Shown here piece after piece: positions 51,304 to 60,779 of a stretch of 64,000 nt of DNA; within the stretch, counting starts at the first letter, position 1, and each line of letters opens with the position of its first letter. The DNA is taken from NCBI GenBank assembly GCA_937995335.1, contig CALKIH010000047.1, forward strand, positions 62,001-126,000, given 5' to 3'. The notes under the pieces are model-generated. The model was given only the letters and a program-made list of their open reading frames with translations, had not been told where the DNA came from and made no database searches. The position numbers were made by a program, and so were the translations under genes. This DNA is from UBA2357 sp002344625. GTDB lineage: Bacteria > Pseudomonadota > Gammaproteobacteria > Burkholderiales > Rhodocyclaceae.

Positions 51304-52542
51304 ATGAAGTTCATCCACGCCGCCGACATCCATCTCGACAGTCCGCTCACCGGGCTGTCGGCCTATGCCGACGCGCCGACCGAGCTGTTGCGCACCGCTA
51401 CTCGCGAAGCGTTCTCGAACCTGGTGCGAGCGGCCGTCGATGAGCAGGTCGATTTCGTGATCATCGCCGGCGATCTGTACGACGGCAACTGGAAGGACTA
51501 CAACACCGGCGTGTTCTTCGCACGCGAGATGGGTCGGCTGTCCGCCGCCGGCATTCCGGCATTCATCGTCTATGGCAACCACGACGCCGAAAACGAGATG
51601 ACCAAGCGGCTTTCGCTGCCACCCAACGTGATCGCGTTCGGGTCGCACCACGCTCACACCCATCGCATCGAGTCCCTCAAGGTCGCGCTTCACGGCCAGA
51701 GTTTCAGGCAGGCCGCGACCACCGACAACCTCGCGGTCACCTATCCGGCGCCACTCGCCGGATGGTTCAACATCGGCGTGCTGCACACCGCCCACGCAAG
51801 CTACGCGCCATGCACGCTGGCCGAACTCGTCGCGAAGGGCTACGACTACTGGGCGCTCGGCCATGTGCACGAGTTTGCCGTGCTGCACACCGACCCATGG
51901 GTGGTGTTCCCGGGCAACCTGCAGGGACGCCATGTTCGCGAGTGCGGTGCCCGCGGCGCGGTGATCGTGACGGTCGAGGACGGGCACATCACTGCCCTCG
52001 AGCGACTGTTTTCCGACGTGTTGCGCTGGCAGCGCCTGGAGGTCGACGTGAGCGCGGCCGCAGACCTGGCCGCAGCGGTGCAGTGCGTGGCCGGCGCGCT
52101 CGGGCACCTGATCGAATCTCAGATATCGGACAGGCCTGTCGCACTGCGGGTGACCTTGTGCGGCCGCAGCGGCGCGCATGGCGACCTGTTCGGCAACGAG
52201 GCGCGCCTGCGCGCCGAAGTGGTCGCGATCGCGGCCGCATTGGGCGGTGGGCGGGTCTGGATCGAGAAGGTGCGGGTGGAAACCACAGCCCCGCTCGATG
52301 CGGCCGCGGTACGCGCGCGCGGCGATGCGATCGCCGACCTGCAGGCCCTGCTGGACCACGCCCCGGCCGATCAGGATCTGATCGCCGGCCTCACCGACGA
52401 ACTGCGCCAGCTCGCGGATCGCGCGCCGCACGAACTCGCAGCGCTGCTGCCCGAGCTCGACGCGATCCGCCGCGGCGAGCTCGGCGCGCTGGTCACCGCG
52501 GTCATACCCGGCCTCGTCGCCCACCTGATCAAGGCGGACTGA
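51304..52542 (+). CDS. YhaO/SbcD-like metallophosphoesterase (DNA repair exonuclease)
   Basis: A 412-residue calcineurin-type phosphoesterase. Motifs in order: FIHAADIHLDSPL (metal-binding Asp/His), VIIAGDLYDG, IVYGNHDAE, GVLHTAH and DYWALGHVHEF. These are the five blocks of SbcD/Mre11-type nucleases; the sequence resembles Bacillus YhaO. It pairs with the following SbcC/YhaN-like ATPase, 3 bp away, to form a nuclease complex that processes DNA ends. The cap domain (residues about 280-400) is Ala/Leu/Asp-rich. Confidence 0.85.
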   Translation: MKFIHAADIHLDSPLTGLSAYADAPTELLRTATREAFSNLVRAAVDEQVDFVIIAGDLYDGNWKDYNTGVFFAREMGRLSAAGIPAFIVYGNHDAENEMTKRLSLPPNVIAFGSHHAHTHRIESLKVALHGQSFRQAATTDNLAVTYPAPLAGWFNIGVLHTAHASYAPCTLAELVAKGYDYWALGHVHEFAVLHTDPWVVFPGNLQGRHVRECGARGAVIVTVEDGHITALERLFSDVLRWQRLEVDVSAAADLAAAVQCVAGALGHLIESQISDRPVALRVTLCGRSGAHGDLFGNEARLRAEVVAIAAALGGGRVWIEKVRVETTAPLDAAAVRARGDAIADLQALLDHAPADQDLIAGLTDELRQLADRAPHELAALLPELDAIRRGELGALVTAVIPGLVAHLIKAD

Positions 52543-52545
52543 GCC

Positions 52546-55500
52546 ATGCGCATCGACCGCCTCGATCTCAGCCGCTACGGCAAGTTCACCGACCGCAGCA
52601 TCGCCCTGCCGGCCGCGACAAGGGATTTTCATCTGCTGGTCGGCGCGAACGAAGCCGGCAAGTCGACGGTGCGCAATGCCATCCTCGACCTGCTGTTCGG
52701 CATCGAAATGCGTTCGGCCTACGATTTCCTGCACCCCAAGGCCGAAATGCGGCTCGGTGCGCTCATCTCCGACGCCGGCAAGACCTTCGGGTTTCAACGG
52801 GTCAAGAAGGCGAAGTCGCTCATGGACGCGCACGGCTCGGCGCTGCCGGAGAATGCGCTCGCCGCCTTCCTGGGCAATGCCGACCGCGCCTTCTACGACC
52901 AGATGTTCGGCCTCGACCACGGACGCCTGATCGCCGGCGGCAACGAGATCCTGAAGGCCTCGAACGACGTCGGGCGGATCCTGTTTCAGTCGGCGGCGGG
53001 CATCGCCAGCCTCGGCCACGTGCGCGACGCGCTCGAAGCCGAAGCCGACAAGCTGTGGGCCAGACGCCGATCCGGCGAGCGCGCCTACTATGTCGCCGCC
53101 GACGCCCTCGCTGCCGCCGATGCCAGCCTCAAGGCCACCACGATGCGAACGCGCGCGTGGACCGACGCGAGCACGAACATCGAAACACTGGAAGCCGAAC
53201 TCGAAGCACGCCGCCTGGACTTTCGCGCCCGCGAAAGCGAACGCGTACGGCTCGAGCGGATTCGGCGCGTCGCCGCAGCCGTGCGCACGTTCAAGGACCG
53301 GTCCGCAGAGCTGGCGGCGCTGGGCGCCCTGCCTGAACTGCCCGCCGACGCGCTCCAGATCTACGCCGAAGCCGAAGCCGCGGCCGTGGCGGCCGAATCG
53401 CAAGCGGACCTCACCCGCCGCCTTGCGGCCGAAGCGCGCTCGGCCCTGGCAACGAAAAACGTCGACGAAGCGCCGCTACGGCACGCGCCAGCCATCGAGG
53501 ACCTGGCCGCGCGCGTCCAACAAACCCGCTCGCATGCGCTGGACATCGAAAAGCGCCAGATCGAGATCGACGGCCACCGGGCATCCATCGCCGACCGGGT
53601 GCGTCAACTCGGATGGGGCGACACGGGCACGCTCGCAAGCGCACACCTCGAGCATGTGCTCGAGAATCGCCTCCCTCCCGTACCGGTGCGTTTCGCGATT
53701 CACGACCTGATCAAACGCCATGGCGCAACCCAGCAATCGGTCCTCGCCGCGGACGCCGCCGCGAGAGCCAAGACGCGCGACCTCGATGCCATCGCGGCAC
53801 AGCTCGCCGGCGCGGCCCCGATAGAGGCGCCGCCCGAGCTTCGTGCCGCGCTCGCCGAAGCGCAACAGCTCGGCGACCTCAAGGCCATGCGCAAGCGTGA
53901 CGAAAGCAAGCTCGCCAAGGCACGCCAGACGCTCGACGCGGCGCTGTTGCAACTAGGTGCCTGGCATCTCTCGCCCCACCAGTTGCGCGCGCTCACGCTG
54001 CCCCCACCGGAGTTGCCCCGGCAACTGCGCACCGAACAAGAGCAGCTTAAAGGCGACCGACGCAACCACGCGACCCGCAAGGTCGAACTCGAACTGTCCA
54101 TCGCATCGCTGGCGCTCGAGATCGCACAATTGAGGACCCAGCATCAGGCCGTGACTCGGGACGAGATCGTCCGTGCCCGCGGCGAACGCGACCACGTCTG
54201 GGCCCGGCTGCGCCGCGGCGACCGCCCGGTCGAAGCGGCCGCGGACGAATACGAGCACCGGGTTCGCGATGCCGACACACTCGCGGACCTGCGCCACGAC
54301 AAAGCCCAGGAAGCCGCCAGCCTGCAGGGCAAGATCGAGCAACACGAACGACATCGGCTGCAACTCGACCACCACAGCGCGCGCTTGGCCACGCTCGATG
54401 CAGCCCTCGCGGACCTAGACCAGCAATGGTTGCAACGTGTGGGCACGCTCGGCCTTCCCGGCATGCCGCTGTCCGCCTTCGAGGACTGGCGGGCCGCACG
54501 CGACCGCGCCCTGGCAGCCGCCGACGCCGCCGACCAGGCCGGCGCCGACCTCGCCCTGCAGACCGAGGCCGCGGCAGCAGCGACAACCCGGCTGGCCGCG
54601 GCACTCACGGCGTGCGATGAAACCGCGCCGCCCGACGGCGAACTCGATGCATTGATCGAAACTGCCCGCGCCCGGGTCGACACCGCAACCGCCCGCCAGG
54701 CGCACCGGCGCGCACTGCAGAGTCAGCACGACGACGCGACCAGGGCACTCGGCGATCTCGCGGACGCGCTCGCGCAGGCACAGACCATGCGTGCCGAATG
54801 GCAGCAAGCCTGGGCGGACAACGTGCGCCGGGCGGGCCTTCCCGAGCGCACCGAAGTCGGCGCGGCCGAAGGCGCGCTGAAGCTGTTCGTCGCGATCGAC
54901 GAGCACCTGAACGACATCCGCAAGTTGCGCAAGACCCGCATCGCGACGATGCAGAGAGACCTCGACGACCTCGCCCAGACGGCGGGTGCGCTGGCCGGGA
55001 CGCTCGCACCCGAGCTGGCCGGCCAACCGCCCGCGGAGATCGCGGCGCTGTTAAGCAACCGCCTTGCCCGAGCACACGACGAGCGCAAGGAATCGGTACG
55101 CCTTGCCGCCGAACTGCGACGTTTCAGCGCCGATCTCGTCCAGGCCGAGGAACAGCTCGAACGCGCCGGAGCACGCATCGCCCCGCTGATGCAACTCGCC
55201 GGCGTGACCACCCGCCAGGCGCTGCGCGAGGCGATCGGGCGCTCGGACGAACGCCGCCTGATCGCACAAGCCGTGCGCGACGCCCGCCAGGCCGCCGAAA
55301 GCGGCGGCGACGGCTTGCCTCTCGACACCCTGTGCGACGAAGTCGCCGGCGCCGACCTGGCACAGGTCGCGATCCGGCTGGGCGAACTCCCGCGGGAACT
55401 CGAGTCGGTCAGCGACCAACTGAACCAGTGCACCGCCAAGCTGACGACCGCCCGCGCCGAGCGCGACCGCATTGCCGGACAGGACGACGCCGCGCGCGCC

Positions 55501-56022
55501 GCGGCCGCGCGCCAGGAGGCGCTGGCCGGCATGGCCGATGCCGCCGAGCGTTTCATCAAGGTCCACATCGGTGCCCGCCTGTTGCGCTGGGCCATCGATC
55601 GCTACCGCGAAACGCGCCAGGGCCCGCTGCTGGAACGCGCGAGCGAGATCTTCACCGGGCTCACGCTGGGCTCCTTCGTCCGCCTGGTGGTCGATTTCGA
55701 GTCCGATCCCCCCACGCTCGACGGCATGCGCCCGGGTGGCGCCACCGTCGGCATCACCGGCATGAGTGACGGCACCCGCGATCAGCTCTACCTCGCCTTG
55801 CGCCTCGCCGCGCTCGAGATGCACATCGGCCAGGCGCACGCCCTGCCTTTTCTGGCCGACGACTTGTTCATCAACTATGACGACGGCCGCTCCGCGGCGG
55901 GGCTGGCGGCGCTGGCAGCGCTCTCGGAACGCACCCAGGTCTTGTTCATGACCCACCATGAGCATCTGGTGCCGGTGGTGCAGTCGGTGTTCGGCGAGGC
56001 CGTGAACATCGTGACGGTGTGA
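52546..56022 (+). CDS. YhaN/SbcC-like AAA ATPase with coiled coils
   Basis: An 1158-residue SMC-like ATPase. The N-terminus MRIDRLDLSRYGKFTDRSIALP ends in the Walker A loop GANEAGKST (about 33-41). The central 800 residues are Ala/Arg/Glu-rich heptads forming two long coiled-coil arms. The C-terminus holds the second ATPase half: GMSDGTRDQLYLALRLAALE (signature) and LPFLADDLFINYDDGR (Walker B) with a TQVLFMTHHEHL histidine switch. It works with the YhaO-like nuclease in double-strand-break processing. There is no CxxC zinc hook visible, which fits YhaN rather than SbcC. Confidence 0.87.
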   Translation: MRIDRLDLSRYGKFTDRSIALPAATRDFHLLVGANEAGKSTVRNAILDLLFGIEMRSAYDFLHPKAEMRLGALISDAGKTFGFQRVKKAKSLMDAHGSALPENALAAFLGNADRAFYDQMFGLDHGRLIAGGNEILKASNDVGRILFQSAAGIASLGHVRDALEAEADKLWARRRSGERAYYVAADALAAADASLKATTMRTRAWTDASTNIETLEAELEARRLDFRARESERVRLERIRRVAAAVRTFKDRSAELAALGALPELPADALQIYAEAEAAAVAAESQADLTRRLAAEARSALATKNVDEAPLRHAPAIEDLAARVQQTRSHALDIEKRQIEIDGHRASIADRVRQLGWGDTGTLASAHLEHVLENRLPPVPVRFAIHDLIKRHGATQQSVLAADAAARAKTRDLDAIAAQLAGAAPIEAPPELRAALAEAQQLGDLKAMRKRDESKLAKARQTLDAALLQLGAWHLSPHQLRALTLPPPELPRQLRTEQEQLKGDRRNHATRKVELELSIASLALEIAQLRTQHQAVTRDEIVRARGERDHVWARLRRGDRPVEAAADEYEHRVRDADTLADLRHDKAQEAASLQGKIEQHERHRLQLDHHSARLATLDAALADLDQQWLQRVGTLGLPGMPLSAFEDWRAARDRALAAADAADQAGADLALQTEAAAAATTRLAAALTACDETAPPDGELDALIETARARVDTATARQAHRRALQSQHDDATRALGDLADALAQAQTMRAEWQQAWADNVRRAGLPERTEVGAAEGALKLFVAIDEHLNDIRKLRKTRIATMQRDLDDLAQTAGALAGTLAPELAGQPPAEIAALLSNRLARAHDERKESVRLAAELRRFSADLVQAEEQLERAGARIAPLMQLAGVTTRQALREAIGRSDERRLIAQAVRDARQAAESGGDGLPLDTLCDEVAGADLAQVAIRLGELPRELESVSDQLNQCTAKLTTARAERDRIAGQDDAARAAAARQEALAGMADAAERFIKVHIGARLLRWAIDRYRETRQGPLLERASEIFTGLTLGSFVRLVVDFESDPPTLDGMRPGGATVGITGMSDGTRDQLYLALRLAALEMHIGQAHALPFLADDLFINYDDGRSAAGLAALAALSERTQVLFMTHHEHLVPVVQSVFGEAVNIVTV

Positions 56023-56032
56023 GCGGCCGCGC

Positions 56033-56821
56033 TCAGTGGCGCTGCGGCAGGATGTCGAGCTTGCGCAGCGCCGGCAGGAACGTGTTGTGACGATCGACCA
56101 CCTGCAACGAAGCCATCCCGCAGCAGTACTTGGAGCAGCCGCGCACCGGGTGCTGATGCTGGGCGCGCAGGATGCGGTCGGCGATTCCGTTGCCGTTGGC
56201 CGACTTGGTCTCGATGATCAGGGCGCTGTCGTCGATGCGGCGCGCCCGCCCCTGCGAGTCGAAGCGCAGGTCGCAGTCGATGGTCATGCGCTCGCCGCCA
56301 TCGCGGGCGACCAGGGTGATTCTCCGATAACGCATGTCGATGACCGGCCCCAGCGCGTAGGCGAAGGGCTCGCCGTACAGGCCGCGATACGACGCGTCGA
56401 CATGCGCCAGGGCGGCGGCGTCGAGCATGCCGTATTTGTCGACCGCGTAGTCGAGCCTCTTCTTGACGGTGATGCCGCGCCTGTCCTTCAGCTTGACCTC
56501 GACGAAGCACAATTGCGCGTCGGTGTACCTGCGCACCCTCACCTTGCAGCGCCTGCGCCGCCCCTGGTGATGGTCGAAATAGCAGTGACGCTCTGCATCG
56601 TCGAAGTAGCAGGTATCGTAGGTGAAAGCCCGCCGGCCGCCGATCTCGAGCACGTCGAAGTGCTCGACGAGCTGCGGCAACGCCTGGCGCAGGGCTGCTT
56701 CATGCACCACATACTTGTTGTCGAGCCGCTCGAGCATCGCCGCCTTGGCGTCGAGCGCCGCGAGCGAAATCGGGGCAAAGGGCTGGTAGATCCAGCGGCG
56801 GGGGTCTACGGTCGCGTTCAT
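56033..56821 (-). CDS. VTC-domain protein (polyphosphate polymerase-like)
   Basis: A 262-residue protein of the VTC/CYTH superfamily. The start at 56821 gives MNATVDPRRWIYQPFAPISLAALDAKAAMLERLDNKYVV; RLDNKY, TCYFDD, RRRCKVRVRRY, CFVEVKLKDRRGITVKKR and LIIETKSANGNG supply the basic tunnel and acidic metal residues known from yeast Vtc4, which makes polyphosphate from ATP. A Cys-rich segment KYCCGMAS near the end is unusual. It follows the DUF4956 gene by 11 bp; the pair is recurrent in bacteria. Activity as a polymerase is inferred, not shown. Confidence 0.82.
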   Translation of the reverse strand: MNATVDPRRWIYQPFAPISLAALDAKAAMLERLDNKYVVHEAALRQALPQLVEHFDVLEIGGRRAFTYDTCYFDDAERHCYFDHHQGRRRRCKVRVRRYTDAQLCFVEVKLKDRRGITVKKRLDYAVDKYGMLDAAALAHVDASYRGLYGEPFAYALGPVIDMRYRRITLVARDGGERMTIDCDLRFDSQGRARRIDDSALIIETKSANGNGIADRILRAQHQHPVRGCSKYCCGMASLQVVDRHNTFLPALRKLDILPQRH

Positions 56822-56832
56822 TGTCGGGCTCC

Positions 56833-57417
56833 TCAGCGTTTGCGATAAAAGACGTTGATGCGGGCCATGTCGTTGATGTAGTCGAGCGCGGTGATCTGGT
56901 AGGACATCACCTCGACCCCGAGACGGCCCGAGAGCTCGGCGCACATCGCGTTGGGGTTCGACAGCGCATGGGTATCGATCTTGTCGAGCGTGATCCTCAC
57001 CCCATCGGCCGAGCACAAGATGCGCGGATGGTCGATGATCCACGCGGCGATCAGCACCAGCGCTACCACCGCGGCCACGAAGCCGAGCGTGGTCCCCAGC
57101 ACCGAGCAGATCACCGCGATCGCCACGCTGCCGAAGAAATAGGTAATCTCGATCTTGCTGATCTGCTCGGAACGCAACGAGAACAGCGCCAGGATCGCGA
57201 ACAAGCCGAAGCCGGCGGCAATGCTGAACTCGACCGACGACAGGATCGTCAGCACCGCGAACGCGAAGATGTTGAACATCGCCGCCGCGGTCACGAGTTC
57301 CTTGTCGCGGTAGCGCCGGTAGTACATGCCGAACACCAGCATGATCATGGCCAGCACGTCGATCGCAAAGCGTGCCAGCAATTCGATGACCGGGTATTGA
57401 TCGAATTCGAAGTGCAT
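56833..57417 (-). CDS. DUF4956 membrane protein
   Basis: A 194-residue protein with about four transmembrane helices in its first 120 residues (FAIDVLAMIMLVFGMYYRR; VTAAAMFNIFAFAVLTILSS; FGLFAILALFSLRSEQI; ITYFFGSVAIAVICSVLG) and a soluble C-terminal alpha/beta domain. FALFSLRSEQISKIEITYFF is typical of DUF4956. The family is nearly always next to VTC-domain genes and may handle or transport the polymer they make. An ECF-type promoter element lies about 70 bp upstream. Confidence 0.82.
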   Translation of the reverse strand: MHFEFDQYPVIELLARFAIDVLAMIMLVFGMYYRRYRDKELVTAAAMFNIFAFAVLTILSSVEFSIAAGFGLFAILALFSLRSEQISKIEITYFFGSVAIAVICSVLGTTLGFVAAVVALVLIAAWIIDHPRILCSADGVRITLDKIDTHALSNPNAMCAELSGRLGVEVMSYQITALDYINDMARINVFYRKR

Positions 57418-57485
57418 GTCGTTCTCCAGGGGGTTGGGGCGGGAATCACGTTCCGGGCCGCGCTGGGTGGCACCGTTACTCCGAT

Positions 57486-57510
57486 AACGCCCGCGCCGGC
57501 GGCTTATTCC
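57486..57510 (-). promoter_or_regulatory. ECF sigma promoter of the DUF4956-VTC operon
   Basis: Minus strand: GGAATA at 57510-57505, 14 bases, then GCGTTAT. It is one of four copies of the element GGAATW-N14-SCGTTRT in this neighbourhood and leaves a leader of about 60 bases to the DUF4956 start. Confidence 0.75.
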
Positions 57511-57589
57511 CGGTGCGGCCTTTTTGCCCCTGCTCTTACACTTTCGTTACACCTCCACGCCTTCCTCGATCGCGCCATCGCGCGGCACG

Positions 57590-57614
57590 GGAATATTTCG
57601 TGCGGCGCCGCGTT
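57590..57614 (+). promoter_or_regulatory. ECF sigma promoter of the lipoprotein operon
   Basis: GGAATA at 57590-57595, 14 bases, then GCGTTGT. It stands about 70 bp before the first lipoprotein start and faces away from the DUF4956 promoter 80 bp to its left. Confidence 0.75.
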
Positions 57615-57682
57615 GTGGTCGCAAGGGCCGTCGTCGCACCACGTGCCCGACCCAGCCATCGACATTTCGGGAGAGCGCGATC

Positions 57683-58432
57683 ATGACGATCAGATCCAAT
57701 CTTGCAGCGGCCGTTGCCGCCATCTTCGTGGGCGGCTGCGCCACCCTGCCGACCCAGGGACAACCCAGTGCCTTGCGCGGCCAGGTCAGCGATGTCAGCA
57801 CCGACTATTCGCTGGGCCTGGCATGCCTGGGCGAACGCATCGAGCGCACCCGCAAACCGGCACTCACCGTGTTCGTCGATCCGATCGAAGACCTGACCGT
57901 ACCGGAACGCTTCGACGGCCGCCGCCTCAGCAGCGGCGGCCAGTGGTGGATTCACACCGCGATCCACAAACTCGGCACCCGCAGCGTGAACGCGGTCGCC
58001 GCCCGCAGCGGCAAGGCCGATGCGCGCAACCCGAATCACCTGGTGATCTCGGGCGCATGGACCCAGGACGACCAGGGCGTGGGCGAAACCAAGGCGGGGT
58101 TGGGCGCGGTGTTCCGGCGCGCCGGGATACATTTGGGCGGGCGCGACAGTTTCGACGTGATCGCGGGCGACTTCGTGTCGAGCCGTCGCGGCCGGGTCGC
58201 GCACGCGGCGGCGATCAGCGTCGCCGTGTCGTCGTCGCGCGCGGGGCTCAACCTGGTGGTGGAGGATGGCGAACGCGAATTTGCGCTGGACTTTTCACAC
58301 TCCCTGCAGGAAGGCCCGCAGTTCGCCCAGCGCCGCATCGCCGAAGCCGCAGTGATGGTGCACATTGCCCGCGCGTTCAACGTGGACTACCGTCCATGCA
58401 TCGAAACGGGTGAAACCAAGACCGCGTCCTGA
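57683..58432 (+). CDS. putative lipoprotein, weakly CsgG/HfaB-like
   Basis: A 249-residue protein. ATG 57683 has GGAGAG upstream and begins a lipoprotein signal peptide (MTIRSNLAAAVAAIFVGGC, lipobox Cys19). The following part (YSLGLACLGERIERTRKPALTVFVDPIEDLTVPERFDGRRLSSGG) recalls CsgG/HfaB-type secretion lipoproteins, which begin with a similar acidic loop, but the match is weak and I give it as a hint only. It is followed 32 bp later by a second lipoprotein. The operon is under an ECF-type promoter. Confidence 0.65.
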   Translation: MTIRSNLAAAVAAIFVGGCATLPTQGQPSALRGQVSDVSTDYSLGLACLGERIERTRKPALTVFVDPIEDLTVPERFDGRRLSSGGQWWIHTAIHKLGTRSVNAVAARSGKADARNPNHLVISGAWTQDDQGVGETKAGLGAVFRRAGIHLGGRDSFDVIAGDFVSSRRGRVAHAAAISVAVSSSRAGLNLVVEDGEREFALDFSHSLQEGPQFAQRRIAEAAVMVHIARAFNVDYRPCIETGETKTAS

Positions 58433-58464
58433 CCCGGGCGCGGCCGGCCGGAGGGCCAAGCGTC

Positions 58465-59211
58465 ATGAAACCGCTGTTACTGACCGCGCTCGGCGGCACC
58501 GCGTTCGGGCTGAGCGCCTGCGCCAACCTGTCCGCCATCGGTCTCGACGACCCCGACAGGATGATCGCCAGCAGCGCCCAGGCGCTCGCCAACCGCACCG
58601 TGCCCGCGAACCTGCCGCCGGCCGCGCGGCCGCACCGGGCGCGCGGCGACACCTTCATCTATGGCGGCACGCGCGTTCGCAGGATCACCGCCATCGACGG
58701 CCGCGGCATCGCATGGATCACCGAGGACGGCTCGCAACAGCGCAGCGGCCTCGATTTTTTCACCCCGCGAACGCGCTACACCACCCCGACCGGGCAGGTC
58801 GACAGCACCATCGATGGCGACCCGGGCAAGCTGTGGCCGCTGGCGCCCGGCAACAAGGTCAGCTTCGTCGAAACCCGCCACACCACCTGGACCCGGGGCG
58901 GCAATCGCCGCTCACAGACTTTCCGCTGGGAATGCGAAGTCGCCGACATGCGCATGAGCTACGTGCCGGCGGGTGACTTCGAGACCTTCCACGTCATCTG
59001 CCGCAGCTACCTGCCGGTCCTGTTCGTGCCGGTGCAGGTGGTGACGTGGGACTACGCGCCCCTGCTCGGGCACTATGTGCGGCGCACCTGGTTCAGCGCC
59101 GGCAAGCAGCGCCAGACCATGCTGTCGGCGGCGCTGCCGGGAAAGCTCGCGACCCCGAAGCGGATCGCGGCGGCCGTCGAACGTCTGGCCCCGGAATCCG
59201 GCGGAATCTGA
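58465..59211 (+). CDS. putative lipoprotein of unknown function
   Basis: A 248-residue protein with a lipoprotein signal (LLLTALGGTAFGLSAC, lipobox Cys19) and GGAGG about 9 bases before the ATG. The mature region contains FIYGGTRVRRITAIDGRGIAWITEDG and KVSFVETRHTTWTRGGNRRSQTFRWECEV, suggesting a beta-rich fold with a Trp/Arg-rich face; no family was recognised. It is the second gene of the ECF-controlled lipoprotein operon and runs up to the end of the convergent subtilisin gene. Confidence 0.65.
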   Translation: MKPLLLTALGGTAFGLSACANLSAIGLDDPDRMIASSAQALANRTVPANLPPAARPHRARGDTFIYGGTRVRRITAIDGRGIAWITEDGSQQRSGLDFFTPRTRYTTPTGQVDSTIDGDPGKLWPLAPGNKVSFVETRHTTWTRGGNRRSQTFRWECEVADMRMSYVPAGDFETFHVICRSYLPVLFVPVQVVTWDYAPLLGHYVRRTWFSAGKQRQTMLSAALPGKLATPKRIAAAVERLAPESGGI

Positions 59212-59240
59212 ATACGCGCAACCGACTGGCCGTTCCGCCT

Positions 59241-60617
59241 TCAGTGGCAGATCCCGCCGAAGCGCGGCTTGCCCCAGCCAAACACCGGATCGCGCCCCGG
59301 CGCCCCCAGGTCGGTCAGCGCCGCAAGCTCGCCCTTGAGCAGTTGATCACGCCCGAGCGCACGCTGCGCCAGCGACTGCGAGGCCAGACCCACCATGAAG
59401 GGTACGGCGAATGACGTACCGCTGCGGCGCTTGCCCTCGCCCGCGAGTCCGACGGTCCACACATTCACGCCGGGCAGCGCATAGTCGATATAGTCGCCCC
59501 GGTTCGCGCGCCAGTAGATGCGGCGATCTTCCGACACCGCGGTCACGCTCAACACACCTGAGAATGCCGCGGGATACGCAGGCGGCGCATTCTGTCCGCC
59601 ATTGCCGGCCGCCGCCGCGACCACGACGCCCTTGGCCGCCACCCGTGCCACGGCGGCCTCGAGCACACTGTTGGACGGGCCGGCGAGACTCAGCCCGATC
59701 ACACCCACCCGCTCGCGCACCAGCCAGTCCAGGCTTTGGACCAGGCCGACGGTGCTGGCGGCGCCATTGCCCGAAGGCAGCGTGTAGAACGGATTGGCGG
59801 CGAACAGCTGCGCATGCGGCACCATGCCGGGAAACCCACTCCCCGGGCGCCCCACCAGCAGCGCGGCAACCGCCGTGCCATGGTCGGCCGCGGCCGGCAC
59901 GCTACCGGCATCGACGAATTCGCGCGTTCGCAGGCTGGCGCCGGCAAGCGCGGGATGCGCCACCGCGACGGCGGTATCGACGATGCCGATCGCCTGGTTG
60001 CGGCCACAGTTGGACGCATCGTCGGGCCAGCCGATCAGCCGCAAGGCACCGCACGCGGCGCCGCCACACGGGGATGTGTCGGCGGTCTGCTGCGCAAGCT
60101 TGTACAGATGATGCAGCTCGAACGTCGCACGATCGCGCTCGGCGAGTATCTGCCGGGCGCTGCGGGCGTCCAGGCCGGGCGGCAGGCGCAGGCGCACCAC
60201 GCGCAGCGGCAGGCTCGCGGCATCGATCCGCTCGATTATCCGCGCCCCGAGCGCGGTGGCGCGGCCGAGTGCCGCCGCCGAGGGATTGAGCGCAAGCAGC
60301 TCGTCTGCGATGAACGTTTCGGCGTCGACGCGCCCAACCGGCTCGAACGGTTCGTGATCCATCCCGCCGCCGCTATCGCTGCCGCCACCGGCAGCAGCCC
60401 CGCCCCCGCCGTCATCGTCACCATCACCGTCATCGTCGTCCGCCTGGGCCATCCCGATCGATCCAAGCACCGGTCTCGCGCCTGGCGCCGACAGCACCAC
60501 CGCTTCGAACGGCAGCATGGCCATGATCGCGATGCCCGCAACGACGGTGCGTGCGTGCCGCGCCAGCCAACCCGCCGCCGCGGCCTTGCGCTGCGCTTCG
60601 ATGCCCGGTGTGTGCAT
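59241..60617 (-). CDS. subtilisin-like serine protease (S8), exported
   Basis: A 458-residue protease. The start at 60617 is set by GGAGCGGAGG upstream. An N-terminal hydrophobic segment (TVVAGIAIMAMLPFEAVVLSAPG) acts as signal or anchor, followed by an Asp/Gly-rich low-complexity stretch, a prodomain-like region, then the catalytic domain: Asp in IGIVDTAVAVAHPAL, His in DHGTAVAALLVG, Asn in AAAGNGG and Ser in SGTSFAVPFM. Two Cys pairs (SPCGGAACG, SNCG) may form disulfides. It lies divergently from the ECF sigma gene and has the same promoter element, suggesting it is part of the sigma-controlled response. Confidence 0.85.
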   Translation of the reverse strand: MHTPGIEAQRKAAAAGWLARHARTVVAGIAIMAMLPFEAVVLSAPGARPVLGSIGMAQADDDDGDGDDDGGGGAAAGGGSDSGGGMDHEPFEPVGRVDAETFIADELLALNPSAAALGRATALGARIIERIDAASLPLRVVRLRLPPGLDARSARQILAERDRATFELHHLYKLAQQTADTSPCGGAACGALRLIGWPDDASNCGRNQAIGIVDTAVAVAHPALAGASLRTREFVDAGSVPAAADHGTAVAALLVGRPGSGFPGMVPHAQLFAANPFYTLPSGNGAASTVGLVQSLDWLVRERVGVIGLSLAGPSNSVLEAAVARVAAKGVVVAAAAGNGGQNAPPAYPAAFSGVLSVTAVSEDRRIYWRANRGDYIDYALPGVNVWTVGLAGEGKRRSGTSFAVPFMVGLASQSLAQRALGRDQLLKGELAALTDLGAPGRDPVFGWGKPRFGGICH

Positions 60618-60698
60618 GATGCTAGAATCCTCCGCTCCGATGTGAACGCCAGCCTGCACGACGGCGTGCAGGTGGCAACTGAACGTGCTCAATCCCAT

Positions 60699-60723
60699 AA
60701 CGCGGCCGGCAGACAAAAATTCC
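60699..60723 (-). promoter_or_regulatory. ECF sigma promoter of the subtilisin gene
   Basis: Minus strand: GGAATT at 60723-60718, 14 bases, then GCGTTAT. The start codon follows after a leader of about 75 bases. Confidence 0.75.
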
Positions 60724-60734
60724 GCATCCCGGCG

Positions 60735-60759
60735 GGAATACTTTCGCCCATTCGCCGTT
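60735..60759 (+). promoter_or_regulatory. autoregulatory ECF sigma promoter
   Basis: GGAATA at 60735-60740, 14 bases, then CCGTTGT, with the sigma start codon at 60780. It is back-to-back with the subtilisin promoter, 12 bp apart. ECF sigma genes commonly drive their own transcription. Confidence 0.78.
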
Positions 60760-60779
60760 GTTAGCATAAGAGACCCGCA

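Noticed and set aside
51289..53403. A 704-codon minus-strand open frame opposite the YhaO/YhaN genes
   Set aside because: It crosses the junction of two well-supported genes on the other strand and has no recognisable domain; long antisense frames are common in GC-rich DNA.
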